A stretch of DNA of 64,000 nucleotides from an uncultured Winogradskyella sp. (GTDB lineage Bacteria; Bacteroidota; Bacteroidia; Flavobacteriales; Flavobacteriaceae). The notes under the pieces are model-generated. The model saw only the letters and a list, made by a program, of their open reading frames with translations. It was not told the origin of the DNA and made no database searches. The DNA is taken from positions 124,001 to 188,000 of the forward strand of contig NZ_CANMCZ010000003.1 in NCBI RefSeq assembly GCF_947496485.1, written 5' to 3'. Position 1 is the first letter of the stretch. Every line of letters begins with the position of its first letter. Positions 28,056 to 37,039 of the stretch are shown here, in pieces. Both the position numbers and the translations under genes were made by a program.

Positions 28056-29033
28056 TTAATTAAAACTATCCCAAGTAATTTTTAAACCTTCTCGCACTGT
28101 ATATTGTGGCTTATAGTCTAAAAGTTTTTCAGCTTTAGAAATATCTGCTAAGGAATCTCTTACATCACCTTGTCTATTAGGTCCGTAAATAGCTTTCAAA
28201 TCAGAGTCAGCTGCAATTCGTAATGATTCCCAAAGATAGTTGATGGTAATACGCTCTCCACAAGCCACATTAAAAACTTCATTTTTTGCATCTTTAGATG
28301 CAAAAAATCCTTTTACATTAGCTTGCACTACATTATCAATAAATGTAAAATCTCGAGTCTGTTCACCATCTCCATTAATCTTAGAAGGCTCATTATCCTT
28401 AAGCGCTTGCATAAATAATGGGATTACTGCAGCATAAGCACCACTTGGACTTTGTTTTGGTCCAAATACGTTAAAATATCTTAAACCAATAACATCAGTT
28501 TTGTAAGTTGTACCAAAAACATCAGCGTACAATTCGTTTACATATTTAGTAACCGCATAAGGCGACAATGGTTTACCAATAGTATCTTCAACTTTTGGCA
28601 ATGCCTTACTATCTCCATAAGTTGAGCTAGAGGCTGCATAAACCATACGTTTTACTGTAGGGCTATCCTTTAAAGCTATCATCATATTTAAAAATCCAGT
28701 AATATTGACTTCGTTAGTCGTTGCTGGATCATTGATAGAACGAGGTACAGAACCTAAAGCTGCTTGATGAGAGACGTAATCAATCCCTTCCATAGCTTTT
28801 TTACAAGTTTCTAAGTCTCTGATATCACCTTCTATTAACTCAAAGGCTGGGTTATTATTAAACTCTGTGAGGTTCTCGCGATGACCATTAGAAAAGTTGT
28901 CTAAAACTCTTACTTTTTTAGCATTATACTTTAATAAGTATTCAGTAAGGTTGGAGCCAATGAAACCTCCACCTCCTGTAATTAAAAAACTTAGCTTGGA
29001 TAGGTCTGTAGTGTGATGTGGATTTGAGTACAT
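28056..29033 (-). CDS. UDP-N-acetylhexosamine 4-epimerase (WbpP-like SDR)
   Basis: 325 residues of the extended SDR fold. ITGGGGFIGSNLTEYLL is the NAD-binding glycine motif, AASSSTYGD holds the catalytic Ser region and YAVTKYVNEL the YxxxK pair. LRYFNVFGPKQSPSGAYAAVIPLF is the substrate-binding region. The overall pattern (PRSINDPATTNEVN, GDGEQTRDFTFIDN) fits WbpP/Gne-type UDP-GlcNAc(A)/GalNAc(A) 4-epimerases. Its ATG overlaps the dehydrogenase stop by one base (TAATG), so both act together to give a UDP-HexNAc uronic acid. Confidence 0.88.
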   Translation of the reverse strand: MYSNPHHTTDLSKLSFLITGGGGFIGSNLTEYLLKYNAKKVRVLDNFSNGHRENLTEFNNNPAFELIEGDIRDLETCKKAMEGIDYVSHQAALGSVPRSINDPATTNEVNITGFLNMMIALKDSPTVKRMVYAASSSTYGDSKALPKVEDTIGKPLSPYAVTKYVNELYADVFGTTYKTDVIGLRYFNVFGPKQSPSGAYAAVIPLFMQALKDNEPSKINGDGEQTRDFTFIDNVVQANVKGFFASKDAKNEVFNVACGERITINYLWESLRIAADSDLKAIYGPNRQGDVRDSLADISKAEKLLDYKPQYTVREGLKITWDSFN

Positions 29034-30328
29034 TATAATCTTGCGTCTACGGTGTCTATAGGAAGTAATGACTTTACATCAAAAACAACACCCGTTTGTG
29101 ATTTTAATTTTGTGATATCTAATTTTAAGAATTCGTTATGAGAAACTGCCAAAATAACCGCATCATAATCTGAACTTAAATCTCCAAAATCACTGATTAA
29201 GTCTAGTTTGTACTCGTGCTTTACTTCTTCTTTTGAAGCCCAAGGATCATAAACATCTACATTAACGTGATACGTTTCCAATTCTTCAATAATATCAATA
29301 ACTCTAGAATTTCTAATATCAGGACAATTTTCTTTAAAAGTAATACCTAATACTAATGCGCTTGAGCCCTTTATAGTCGCTCCTTTATTAATCATCATTT
29401 TAACAGTCTCAGTAGCAACATAACTACCCATACTATCATTCATTTTACGACCTGCTAAAATAATTTCAGGATTATAACCAGATTCTATAGCTTTTTGTGC
29501 TAAATAATATGGATCAACACCAATACAATGCCCACCAACTAAACCAGGAGAAAATTTCAAGAAGTTCCATTTTGTGCCTGCAGCTTCTAGTACAGCTTTA
29601 GTATCTATATCTAATAATCTAAATATTTTAGATAGTTCATTAACAAAAGCAATATTGATATCGCGTTGCGAATTTTCAATAACTTTTGCAGCTTCAGCAA
29701 CTTTTATCGAAGGTGCTAAATGTGTACCAGCCGTAATAACTTTTAAATATAAATCATTTACTTTTTTAGCAATTTCTGGTGTAGAACCAGATGTAACTTT
29801 TAATATCTTAGTAACTGTATGGTGCTTATCACCTGGATTGATTCGTTCCGGTGAATAACCTGCAAAAAAGTCTTTATTATATGTCATGCCAGATGTTTCT
29901 GCCAAAATAGGCACACATATATCTTCTGTTGCCCCAGGATAAACAGTTGATTCGTATATAACAATATCATTTTTAGACATTGCTCTACCTACAGTTTCAC
30001 TCGCTTTAATTAATGGAGTGAACACAGGCTTGTTTAAAGCATCTGTTGGTGTTGGCACCGTAATAATATAAACGTTAGTCGTCGCTAACGCTTCTGAGTT
30101 GTCAGTAATATAAAGTCCTCTACTGGCATTTAAGTCTGTAGTTAATACAGATTTCAAATTGTTGTTATCAACTTCTAATGTCTTATCTATACCATTGTTT
30201 AACTCGTTGATTCGCTGCTTATTAATATCGAAACCAACTACAAAGAATTGTTTTGCAAATTCTACGGCAAGGGGCAAACCGACATAACCTAATCCTATGA
30301 TTGCAATTTTGTCTTCTGAATGTGTCAT
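29033..30328 (-). CDS. UDP-N-acetylhexosamine 6-dehydrogenase (WbpO/TviB-like)
   Basis: 431 residues. IAIIGLGYVGLPLAVEFAKQF is the NAD-binding fold, IYESTVYPGATEDICVP and GYSPERINPGDKHHTVTKILKV are conserved UDPG_MGDH motifs, and LVGGHCIGVDPYYLAQKA contains the catalytic Cys. The sequence is of the WbpO/TviB type that oxidises UDP-GlcNAc or UDP-GalNAc to the uronic acid. Overlap of four bases with the upstream sugar transferase and one base with the downstream epimerase supports a pathway unit. It sets the glycan's acidic sugar. Confidence 0.9.
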   Translation of the reverse strand: MTHSEDKIAIIGLGYVGLPLAVEFAKQFFVVGFDINKQRINELNNGIDKTLEVDNNNLKSVLTTDLNASRGLYITDNSEALATTNVYIITVPTPTDALNKPVFTPLIKASETVGRAMSKNDIVIYESTVYPGATEDICVPILAETSGMTYNKDFFAGYSPERINPGDKHHTVTKILKVTSGSTPEIAKKVNDLYLKVITAGTHLAPSIKVAEAAKVIENSQRDINIAFVNELSKIFRLLDIDTKAVLEAAGTKWNFLKFSPGLVGGHCIGVDPYYLAQKAIESGYNPEIILAGRKMNDSMGSYVATETVKMMINKGATIKGSSALVLGITFKENCPDIRNSRVIDIIEELETYHVNVDVYDPWASKEEVKHEYKLDLISDFGDLSSDYDAVILAVSHNEFLKLDITKLKSQTGVVFDVKSLLPIDTVDARL

Positions 30329-30915
30329 TTGTTTAAAGTAGATTTTAAAATGAGTGTCAAATCTAAGTAAAAACTGTAATTCTGAACATACTTTTTATTT
30401 ATTTTCACTTTATCTACCCAAATAATCGTTCTGTTGTAGTGTTCTGGGTCTTTTTGTCGTTCTAATACACGTTCTTCGTTTCTATATTTAATAGTTGCTG
30501 GTCCAGTAATACCTGGTTTAACAATTAAAATAATACGATCGTCACCAACTAATTCGTCAGCAAAACCTTGTAAATCAGGCCTTGGACCAACAAAACTCAT
30601 ATCACCAATAAGTACATTGTATAATTGCGGCAGCTCATTGAGTTTGGTGCGCCTTAAGTACTTACCAAGAGAGGTAGCACTTTTTTCTAAATGACCCAAT
30701 TGGTGTACACCTTCTCTGAGAGTTCTAATTTTATATATTTTAAATAATTTCCCATGCTGACCAACGCGCAATTGAGAAAAGACGCCATAAGTACCTGTAT
30801 CAATAGTAGTTATAATGATTAAAACAATAATTGGAACAATCAATAGAGGTAAGAGTAAAATAACTAATATAAAATCAAAAAATCGCTTAAATCTAAGTTG
30901 AGTTTTAGTTATCAC
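30325..30915 (-). CDS. Initiating undecaprenyl-phosphate sugar-1-phosphate transferase (short PglC type)
   Basis: 196 residues: one N-terminal membrane helix (FDFILVILLLPLLIVPIIVLII) followed by the bacterial sugar transferase domain with QLRVGQHGKLFKIYKIRTL, LRRTKLNELPQLYNVLIGDMSFVGPRPDL and PGITGPATI. This short form lacks the extra N-terminal helices of WbaP/WcaJ. It loads the first phosphosugar onto undecaprenyl phosphate and thus starts the repeat unit. The start is GTG at 30915. It lies 19 nt after wzc and overlaps the dehydrogenase gene by four bases. Confidence 0.92.
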   Translation of the reverse strand: MITKTQLRFKRFFDFILVILLLPLLIVPIIVLIIITTIDTGTYGVFSQLRVGQHGKLFKIYKIRTLREGVHQLGHLEKSATSLGKYLRRTKLNELPQLYNVLIGDMSFVGPRPDLQGFADELVGDDRIILIVKPGITGPATIKYRNEERVLERQKDPEHYNRTIIWVDKVKINKKYVQNYSFYLDLTLILKSTLNK

Positions 30916-30934
30916 ATTTTAGAGTTAAAGCTTG

Positions 30935-33421
30935 TTATATTCTTCTTAAGAAAATTTTAATTCTTTCTAACAGCGTATAATTATCTCTTTCGTGATAAGC
31001 ATTGCCATAGACACCATAACCATAGCCATAACCATAGCCATAACCATAGCCATAGCCATAATTATGATTGTTCTTATGTCGATAGAAATTAAGTACAAAA
31101 CTTATGTTTTTGAGTTCACCAGTTCTATGTTTAGCATTAACCAACTGAAGCATACCCTTTTTGGTGTAATCCAATCTTACCATAAATATCGTGGCATCGG
31201 CATATTGCACTAACTCCAAGGCATCCGTAACTAAGCCTAATGGTGGAGTATCTAATATAATGATGTCGTACTCTTGTTTGAGCTTGGCAATTAGTTCTCT
31301 TAACTTTTCACCCATTAAAAGCTCCGAAGGATTTGGAGGAATCGGACCAGATGGAATGACATCCAAATTCTCGATATGTGTATGTGTTGTAATTTCATCA
31401 ATGGTACTTTCATCTATAAGATAATTGACCATACCTTTTTCATTAGTAATACCAAAATCATCAAAGATTTTTGGTTTTCGTAAATCTAGTCCTAATAAAA
31501 TGGTCTTTTTCCCTGAGAGCGCATAAACAGTTGCTATATTAATAGAGGTGAACGTTTTCCCCTCACCACTAACAGATGAGGTTACCATTAAAGTATCAGC
31601 CCTAACATCTTTATTTTTGTTTTTAAAAATAAATTGCAAACTCGATCTAATTGCCCTGAAGGACTCTGCAACGGCAGATTTTGGCTTCTCATAAGACACC
31701 AAATTATTTTTATAATTGTATTTACCCACTAATCCTAAAATCGGAATGTTAGATAATTGCTCTATCTCATCTGAACCATGAAGGGTGTTATCTAACAGAT
31801 ATAAAATAAAAATTAAGAATAATGGCACAAAGAACCCAAGCATCACAGCCATCATATAATTCAAAGATTTATTGGGTCCTATTGGCCCATTGCCTATATC
31901 CTTAGCCTCATCAATTACCGTAATATCTGAGATATTAGCAGCTTTAACAATGGCGGCTTCACTTCGTTTTAACATGTAAACATCATAGGCCTCCTGACTA
32001 ATATCCAACTTCCTCTGAATTTTAAAATATTGTTGCTGATCTTCAGGCAAACCAGACAACTTTGTTTCTAATTGCGCAACACTACGATTGATATTAGAAA
32101 GCTGTATTCTCGTAATTTTTTTAGTAGCATCAATCGTTTCTAGAAGCACATTCTTTTCTGATTCGATTCTTCTATCTATATCCTTAAATAAACCTGACCC
32201 TTCTTTTGTTGTATATTCTAAATTCTGTCTTTCGGTTGCTAATGCTATAATTTTAGAAATACTATTTACTATATTAAGTTCTGTAATTCCGAAAGCGGTT
32301 GGAGCAGTAATCTCAGTATAATTAGTTTTTGTATTTAAATAATTTTCTAGATTCTCTAAATAATTTAATTTTTGTTCTTCAGCTTGCTTATTTAATGCGT
32401 ATTCTCTTAGTTGATTCGACGTCTGTGCTATTTCTTCCGTAACATCAAAAACCTTGTTTTTACGTCTAAACTCGTTCATTTCCTTAGTGAAATCCTCCAG
32501 ATTATTGTTTACTCCAGCTAAACTACTATCAATGAACTTTATCGTTTTTGTAGCGTATAAATTCTTTCGTTCTAATTCTGTCTTACTTAAAATTTCCGTT
32601 GTTGCATTAAGGTAATCGACAATTTTCGCTTTATTGTTCCCTGCTAATTCTAATGTTAAAACAGGGGAGTTAGCCGAATAAGGCGAAATCATTATTCCAG
32701 ACTTATATCTATTAACAACACCATCAAAATTTAAGAATTTTATAAAATACTCTTTTCCTGAAATTATTTGCGATGGACTAACTGTAGTTATCTTACCATT
32801 TAAAAATGGTAATTCTATTAGCTGGCCCACTTTATATTTTTTTGAAAAGGGTCCAACAGGCAAAGCAACACGTTTAAACGACTTATTTCCATAAACTTGC
32901 CCTAGTCTTTTTGCTCCTTCGAATTCTGTAAATACCTCAAATTCGTTTGCATTAATAAACCGAATACCAATTGGAGATCCAAGAACTTGTGGAGCTTCTT
33001 TGTTGATTTCAAATCGAAACGGAGCATTCATATAAATATCTTCCTTCCTATACTTAGCCTCAACCAAATATTCCATGTAATATTGTAAGGAATCTACGAC
33101 CTTTTCATTGTGGCTTCTCGTTTTTATAGCAGTAATAATAGTGCTCATTTTACCAGAGACTCCTCCCCAATTAAATGAAATACTCGTGTTAGCCGTAAAA
33201 AATGGATTTTGGTCGTTTTCTATAGATATTAGGGAACCTAACTTATAAACATTCTGCTTTCTTACATTTATAAAATAAGCGACAATTATAGCTGTACCAA
33301 TGCACAGCATCATAAATTTCCAGAGGTTTAATACTTTAAAAAAGTAACCTCTAAAGTCGAAGGCCATTCTGCCCGATTCCCCTTGATCAAAATCGTTGTG
33401 ATTATAGTCCCCTTTATTCAT
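30935..33421 (-). CDS. wzc: Wzc-like polysaccharide co-polymerase / tyrosine autokinase
   Basis: 828 residues. An N-terminal Wzz-type membrane domain begins at residue about 35, long coiled coils occupy the periplasmic part (residues about 270-480), and a second helix lies near 520-540. The BY-kinase part has VTSSVSGEGKTFTSINIA (Walker A), ILLGLDLRKPK (A') and YDIIILDTPP (B). Residues 788-803 are eight Tyr-Gly dipeptides, followed by further Tyr residues, as the autophosphorylated tail. It controls chain length and works with Wza. ATGA overlap with wza. Confidence 0.92.
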   Translation of the reverse strand: MNKGDYNHNDFDQGESGRMAFDFRGYFFKVLNLWKFMMLCIGTAIIVAYFINVRKQNVYKLGSLISIENDQNPFFTANTSISFNWGGVSGKMSTIITAIKTRSHNEKVVDSLQYYMEYLVEAKYRKEDIYMNAPFRFEINKEAPQVLGSPIGIRFINANEFEVFTEFEGAKRLGQVYGNKSFKRVALPVGPFSKKYKVGQLIELPFLNGKITTVSPSQIISGKEYFIKFLNFDGVVNRYKSGIMISPYSANSPVLTLELAGNNKAKIVDYLNATTEILSKTELERKNLYATKTIKFIDSSLAGVNNNLEDFTKEMNEFRRKNKVFDVTEEIAQTSNQLREYALNKQAEEQKLNYLENLENYLNTKTNYTEITAPTAFGITELNIVNSISKIIALATERQNLEYTTKEGSGLFKDIDRRIESEKNVLLETIDATKKITRIQLSNINRSVAQLETKLSGLPEDQQQYFKIQRKLDISQEAYDVYMLKRSEAAIVKAANISDITVIDEAKDIGNGPIGPNKSLNYMMAVMLGFFVPLFLIFILYLLDNTLHGSDEIEQLSNIPILGLVGKYNYKNNLVSYEKPKSAVAESFRAIRSSLQFIFKNKNKDVRADTLMVTSSVSGEGKTFTSINIATVYALSGKKTILLGLDLRKPKIFDDFGITNEKGMVNYLIDESTIDEITTHTHIENLDVIPSGPIPPNPSELLMGEKLRELIAKLKQEYDIIILDTPPLGLVTDALELVQYADATIFMVRLDYTKKGMLQLVNAKHRTGELKNISFVLNFYRHKNNHNYGYGYGYGYGYGYGYGVYGNAYHERDNYTLLERIKIFLRRI
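31013..31060 (-). repeat. 8 x 6-nt tandem repeat coding for the Tyr-Gly tail of Wzc
   Basis: Eight consecutive in-frame hexamers (TAT GGC or TAT GGT on the minus strand) encode Tyr-Gly dipeptides at the end of the kinase. Gly codons partly alternate, which gives a partial 12-nt period. Loss or gain of units keeps the frame and changes the number of tail tyrosines. Confidence 0.9.
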
Positions 33422-34212
33422 AGCCTCGTAAACAATAATACAGATGTGGTTACAAGAGATAAAATTGTAGCAATTGTTCCTATAGTTTGAACCGCCGTCT
33501 CACCCGTACCTATGGACTTTTGTCTTAGTGGTTCAACATAAATAATATCATTTGGTTGAATATAATAGTAAGGAGATTTCATCACATTTATATCTGTTAA
33601 ATCTATAGAATGTATTTCTTGACCATGCGGAAATTGACGAATAATCTTAACTGCTTTTTTGTTTCCAGTTACCGGGATTTCGCCGACGTTGGCTATAGCT
33701 TCAAATATGTTAACTCTATCCTGAAAAAGAACATTTGTACCAGGAGATCCAACTTCTCCATTAGCTGTATATTTTAATCCAGCCAATTTCACAGTAACAA
33801 AAATATTTGCTGTTTGTTTAAATTGATCTTCAAGAAGCATTTCTTTAATGAGACCTTCAATCTCTTCATAAGTATAACCTAGAACGTTAATTTCACCTAA
33901 TTCAGGAATTCTTATATTTCCATGAAGGTTCACAGTAAATCCGTCAAAATAGGCACGTTCTTGACTTGATGCATTAAGAGTTCCTTCGCCAACCGGATTA
34001 AAAATGGTGACATTTTCTTGATCAAGTACTTTTATGCGTATCGTCAATATATCATTAATTTGAACTCGATATGGCTTTGGTGTTTCTGTTAAAACCATTG
34101 TCGAATCCACAGCCGTGTTTTTGTTTTGCAGATATATAGTGTCTTTATATGGTATACAAGAAGAGACAATTACAGTACTCAATAAAATTACTAAAAGCTT
34201 GATGCGCTTCAT
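33418..34212 (-). CDS. wza: Wza-like outer-membrane polysaccharide export lipoprotein
   Basis: 264 residues. The N-terminal lipoprotein signal ends in STVIVSSCIPYKDT, with the lipid-modified Cys at 19. YRVQINDILTIRIKVLDQENV begins the polysaccharide export domain, and ELGEINVLGYTYEEIEGLIKEML plus GEVGSPGTNVLFQDRVNIFEAIANVG form the SLBB-type repeats. A C-terminal hydrophobic helix (TIATILSLVTTSVLLFTRL) is present as in Bacteroidota Wza proteins. It is the first gene of the operon, 23 nt downstream of the -7 box, and overlaps wzc. Confidence 0.92.
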   Translation of the reverse strand: MKRIKLLVILLSTVIVSSCIPYKDTIYLQNKNTAVDSTMVLTETPKPYRVQINDILTIRIKVLDQENVTIFNPVGEGTLNASSQERAYFDGFTVNLHGNIRIPELGEINVLGYTYEEIEGLIKEMLLEDQFKQTANIFVTVKLAGLKYTANGEVGSPGTNVLFQDRVNIFEAIANVGEIPVTGNKKAVKIIRQFPHGQEIHSIDLTDINVMKSPYYYIQPNDIIYVEPLRQKSIGTGETAVQTIGTIATILSLVTTSVLLFTRL

Positions 34213-34234
34213 ATGTGCAATGGATCTTTACAGA

Positions 34235-34264
34235 CAAATATAAGGCATCAATAGGAATAACAAA
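34235..34264 (-). promoter_or_regulatory. Main promoter of the polysaccharide operon
   Basis: On the minus strand a TTTG -33 box (34261-34264) is followed after 18 nt by TATATTTG (34235-34242), a full match to the Bacteroidota -7 consensus TAnnTTTG. The expected transcript start is near 34231, about 19 nt before the wza ATG. Confidence 0.7.
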
Positions 34265-34314
34265 ACTATTGCTATTATTTTTGGTTTATTTCCGTTCTTT
34301 GTAAAAATTTTAGT

Positions 34315-36177
34315 TTGAATTACCTCAATGTAGAAAATATATCTAAGTCTTATGGAGAGCTAGTGCTTTTTAAAGGTTTATCCTTTAGTATTCATAAAGA
34401 TCAAAAGATTGCTTTTGTTGCTAAAAATGGAAGTGGAAAGACCTCTATACTTAATATTTTGTCAGGAAAAGATTCACCAGACGAAGGACAAATTGTAGTC
34501 AGGAAAGGACTGCGACTAGCCTTTTTAGATCAAGAGCCAAATTTGGATGCAAACCTTACAATAGAAAAAATTATTTTCGCATCAGATATCCCTATTTTAA
34601 AAACTATTGAAGCTTATGAAAACGCTTTAAAAAATCCTGAGGATACTGAAGCTTACCAAGAAGCTTTTGAAGCCATGGACAGGGATAATGCATGGGAATT
34701 TGAAACGCAATACCAACAAACTTTATCTCAACTAAAATTAGATGACCTTACAATGAAAGTGAGTACACTTTCTGGTGGGCAAAAAAAGCGTTTAGCTCTA
34801 GCCAAAGCCCTATTAAGTAAACCTGATATTTTGATTTTAGATGAGCCTACCAATCATCTCGATTTAGAAATGATTGAATGGCTTGAAGAGTATTTTGCTA
34901 AGACACAACAAACACTTTTTATGGTAACACACGATCGCTATTTTTTAGAACGTGTGTGCAATGAGATTATAGAATTAGACCAAGGGCAACTATATACTTA
35001 TAAAGGCAATTATTCTTACTACTTAGAGAAAAAAGAAGCACGAATAGAAAATGAAACTACTGAAGTAGGAAAAGCCAAACAACTTTATAAAAAAGAACTC
35101 GACTGGATGCGGCGTCAACCCAAAGCGCGTACGACTAAATCTAAAAGTAGGATTGATGATTTCTCTGAGATAAAATCTAAGGCACACAAACGTCGTAACG
35201 ATCATCAAATTCAATTGGAGATTAATATGGAGCGCTTAGGAAGCAAGATTATTGAGTTTCATAATGTTTCTAAATCATTTAAAGACAAAACCATTTTAGA
35301 TGGCTTTGATTATACTTTCAAAAAAGGAGAACGCATCGGTGTTATCGGCAAAAACGGAACAGGGAAATCTACTTTTCTAAACTTATTAACCCAAAATATT
35401 CAACCAGATGGTGGTAAAGTCGTCATTGGAGAAACTGTAAAAATAGGTTATTACACACAAGGTGGAATTAAAGCAAAACCGAATCAAAAAGTAATTGATG
35501 TTATCAAAGAGTTTGGTGATTATATTCCATTGGCAAAAGGCAGACAAATCAGCGCGCAACAATTATTAGAACGCTTTCTATTTGATCGCAAAAAACAATG
35601 GGATTTTGTAGAAAAATTAAGTGGAGGCGAACAAAAGCGACTCTATCTATGCACTGTTTTAATTCAGAACCCTAATGTATTAATCCTAGATGAACCAACT
35701 AACGATTTGGACATTGTGACCTTAAACGTATTAGAAGATTTCTTAATGGATTTCCCTGGAGTACTCCTTGTAGTATCTCACGACCGCTATTTTATGGATA
35801 AAATTGTTGACCATATGTTTGTGTTTAGAGGAGATGGAGTCGTTGATGATTTTCCTGGAAACTATTCAGATTTTAGAGCTTATGATAGCAGTCAGCCTAA
35901 GCAAATCGAAGAATCAAAAAAAACAGACAATACTAAGACTATAAAACAAAACGAAGCTAATAAGCTAGATTATAACGAGCAAAAAGAATACAAAAATTTA
36001 GAATCCAAAATACGGTCTTTAGAACTTGATAAAACAGCTCTAGAAACTAAATTTAATGATCCAGATTTATCACAAGACAAAATTAAAGAACTATCAAACC
36101 AACTTCAGAAAATCATTGATACAATTGAAGAAAAAGAAATACGATGGTTTGAACTGTCTGAAAAAATAGAAGGGTAG
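34315..36177 (+). CDS. uup: ABC-F family ATPase (Uup-like)
   Basis: 620 residues with two ABC domains and no membrane helices. The first has VAKNGSGKTSILNIL and LSGGQKKRLALAKALLSKPDILILDEPTNHLD; the second GVIGKNGTGKSTFLNLL and LSGGEQKRLYLCTVLIQNPNVLILDEPTNDLD. A linker (KKELDWMRRQPKARTTKSKSRID) and a C-terminal coiled coil (residues about 555-615) match Uup, which binds DNA or ribosomes. The start is TTG at 34315, since MNYLNVENISKSYG is the conserved N-terminus. Divergent from the polysaccharide operon; the next gene starts two nt after its stop. Confidence 0.93.
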   Translation: MNYLNVENISKSYGELVLFKGLSFSIHKDQKIAFVAKNGSGKTSILNILSGKDSPDEGQIVVRKGLRLAFLDQEPNLDANLTIEKIIFASDIPILKTIEAYENALKNPEDTEAYQEAFEAMDRDNAWEFETQYQQTLSQLKLDDLTMKVSTLSGGQKKRLALAKALLSKPDILILDEPTNHLDLEMIEWLEEYFAKTQQTLFMVTHDRYFLERVCNEIIELDQGQLYTYKGNYSYYLEKKEARIENETTEVGKAKQLYKKELDWMRRQPKARTTKSKSRIDDFSEIKSKAHKRRNDHQIQLEINMERLGSKIIEFHNVSKSFKDKTILDGFDYTFKKGERIGVIGKNGTGKSTFLNLLTQNIQPDGGKVVIGETVKIGYYTQGGIKAKPNQKVIDVIKEFGDYIPLAKGRQISAQQLLERFLFDRKKQWDFVEKLSGGEQKRLYLCTVLIQNPNVLILDEPTNDLDIVTLNVLEDFLMDFPGVLLVVSHDRYFMDKIVDHMFVFRGDGVVDDFPGNYSDFRAYDSSQPKQIEESKKTDNTKTIKQNEANKLDYNEQKEYKNLESKIRSLELDKTALETKFNDPDLSQDKIKELSNQLQKIIDTIEEKEIRWFELSEKIEG

Positions 36178-36178
36178 A

Positions 36179-36949
36179 ATGTATCAGGTCATTTCTTACA
36201 TAAAATTTCTTTTTAAAGCGACCAATCAACACGGTGTGCATTCACCATTTATGTATGATTTTGTTACAAAATGCCTTTATGACAAAAAAAGATATGATGC
36301 TTATGAAAAATTAAAAAACTATCGTTTTGAATTAAAAAACTCAACCACAACATTACAAGTTACAGATTTAGGTGAAGGCTCTAAGGTTTTACACTCTAAA
36401 GTACGACGTGTACGCAAAATGATTAAAGCTTCAAGCAGTTCAAAAAAAGAGTCTAGAATTCTTTTTAGAATTGTCAACTACTTCAACATAAAATCAGTAT
36501 TAGAATTAGGCACCTCTTTGGGCATGGGAACTTATGCCTTGGCATTAGCTAAAAAAAATTCTAAAATTATAACAATAGAAGGCTGTCCCAATACCTCAAA
36601 CTTTTCTAAAGCTCAATTTGAAGCTTTAGATATTAAAAACACAACCTTTATAACAGGGGATTTTACCATAATAATACCAAGATTAAAGGACAAAACCTAT
36701 GACCTTGTATTCTTTGACGGTCATCATAACAAAGCTGCAACTATAAAATATTTTGAATCTCTTTTACCAAAAGCGCATAATGAAACTATTTTTATTTTTG
36801 ATGACATCTACTGGTCTAAAGGCATGACGAAAGCTTGGGAATATATAAAGACTCATAATGACGTTACTGTAACTTTAGATTGCTTCCATCTTGGTTTTGT
36901 GTTTTTTAGAAAAGAGCAAGCCAAAGAACATTTTAGAATTAGGCTGTAA
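36179..36949 (+). CDS. Class I SAM O-methyltransferase-like protein
   Basis: 256 residues. SVLELGTSLGMGTYALALAKKNSKIITIEGCPNTSNFSKAQF gives SAM motifs I and II. YDLVFFDGHHNKAATIKYFESLLPKAHNETIFIFDDIYWSKGM is similar to the Asp-rich metal region of catechol-type O-methyltransferases (Methyltransf_24). The N-terminus (HGVHSPFMYDFVTKCLYD) is conserved in Bacteroidota homologues. It starts two nt after the ABC-F stop, suggesting co-transcription. Substrate unknown. Confidence 0.78.
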   Translation: MYQVISYIKFLFKATNQHGVHSPFMYDFVTKCLYDKKRYDAYEKLKNYRFELKNSTTTLQVTDLGEGSKVLHSKVRRVRKMIKASSSSKKESRILFRIVNYFNIKSVLELGTSLGMGTYALALAKKNSKIITIEGCPNTSNFSKAQFEALDIKNTTFITGDFTIIIPRLKDKTYDLVFFDGHHNKAATIKYFESLLPKAHNETIFIFDDIYWSKGMTKAWEYIKTHNDVTVTLDCFHLGFVFFRKEQAKEHFRIRL

Positions 36950-37039
36950 CAACCTAGCAACTTTAACGTCTTATTAAACAAATTAGTTCAAATTCCTGTA
37001 TCTTGCAGGAACATTTCAAGCAACCAAGACTATTTAATT

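Noticed and set aside
30992..31213. Plus-strand frame with Ile-Thr-Ile-Ala repeats
   Set aside because: It is the reverse reading of the Tyr-Gly hexamer array in wzc, not an independent gene.
36960..37039. GTATCTTGCA before the LolD-type ATPase as a promoter
   Set aside because: It is one base short of the TAnnTTTG box and has no -33 element at the right distance.
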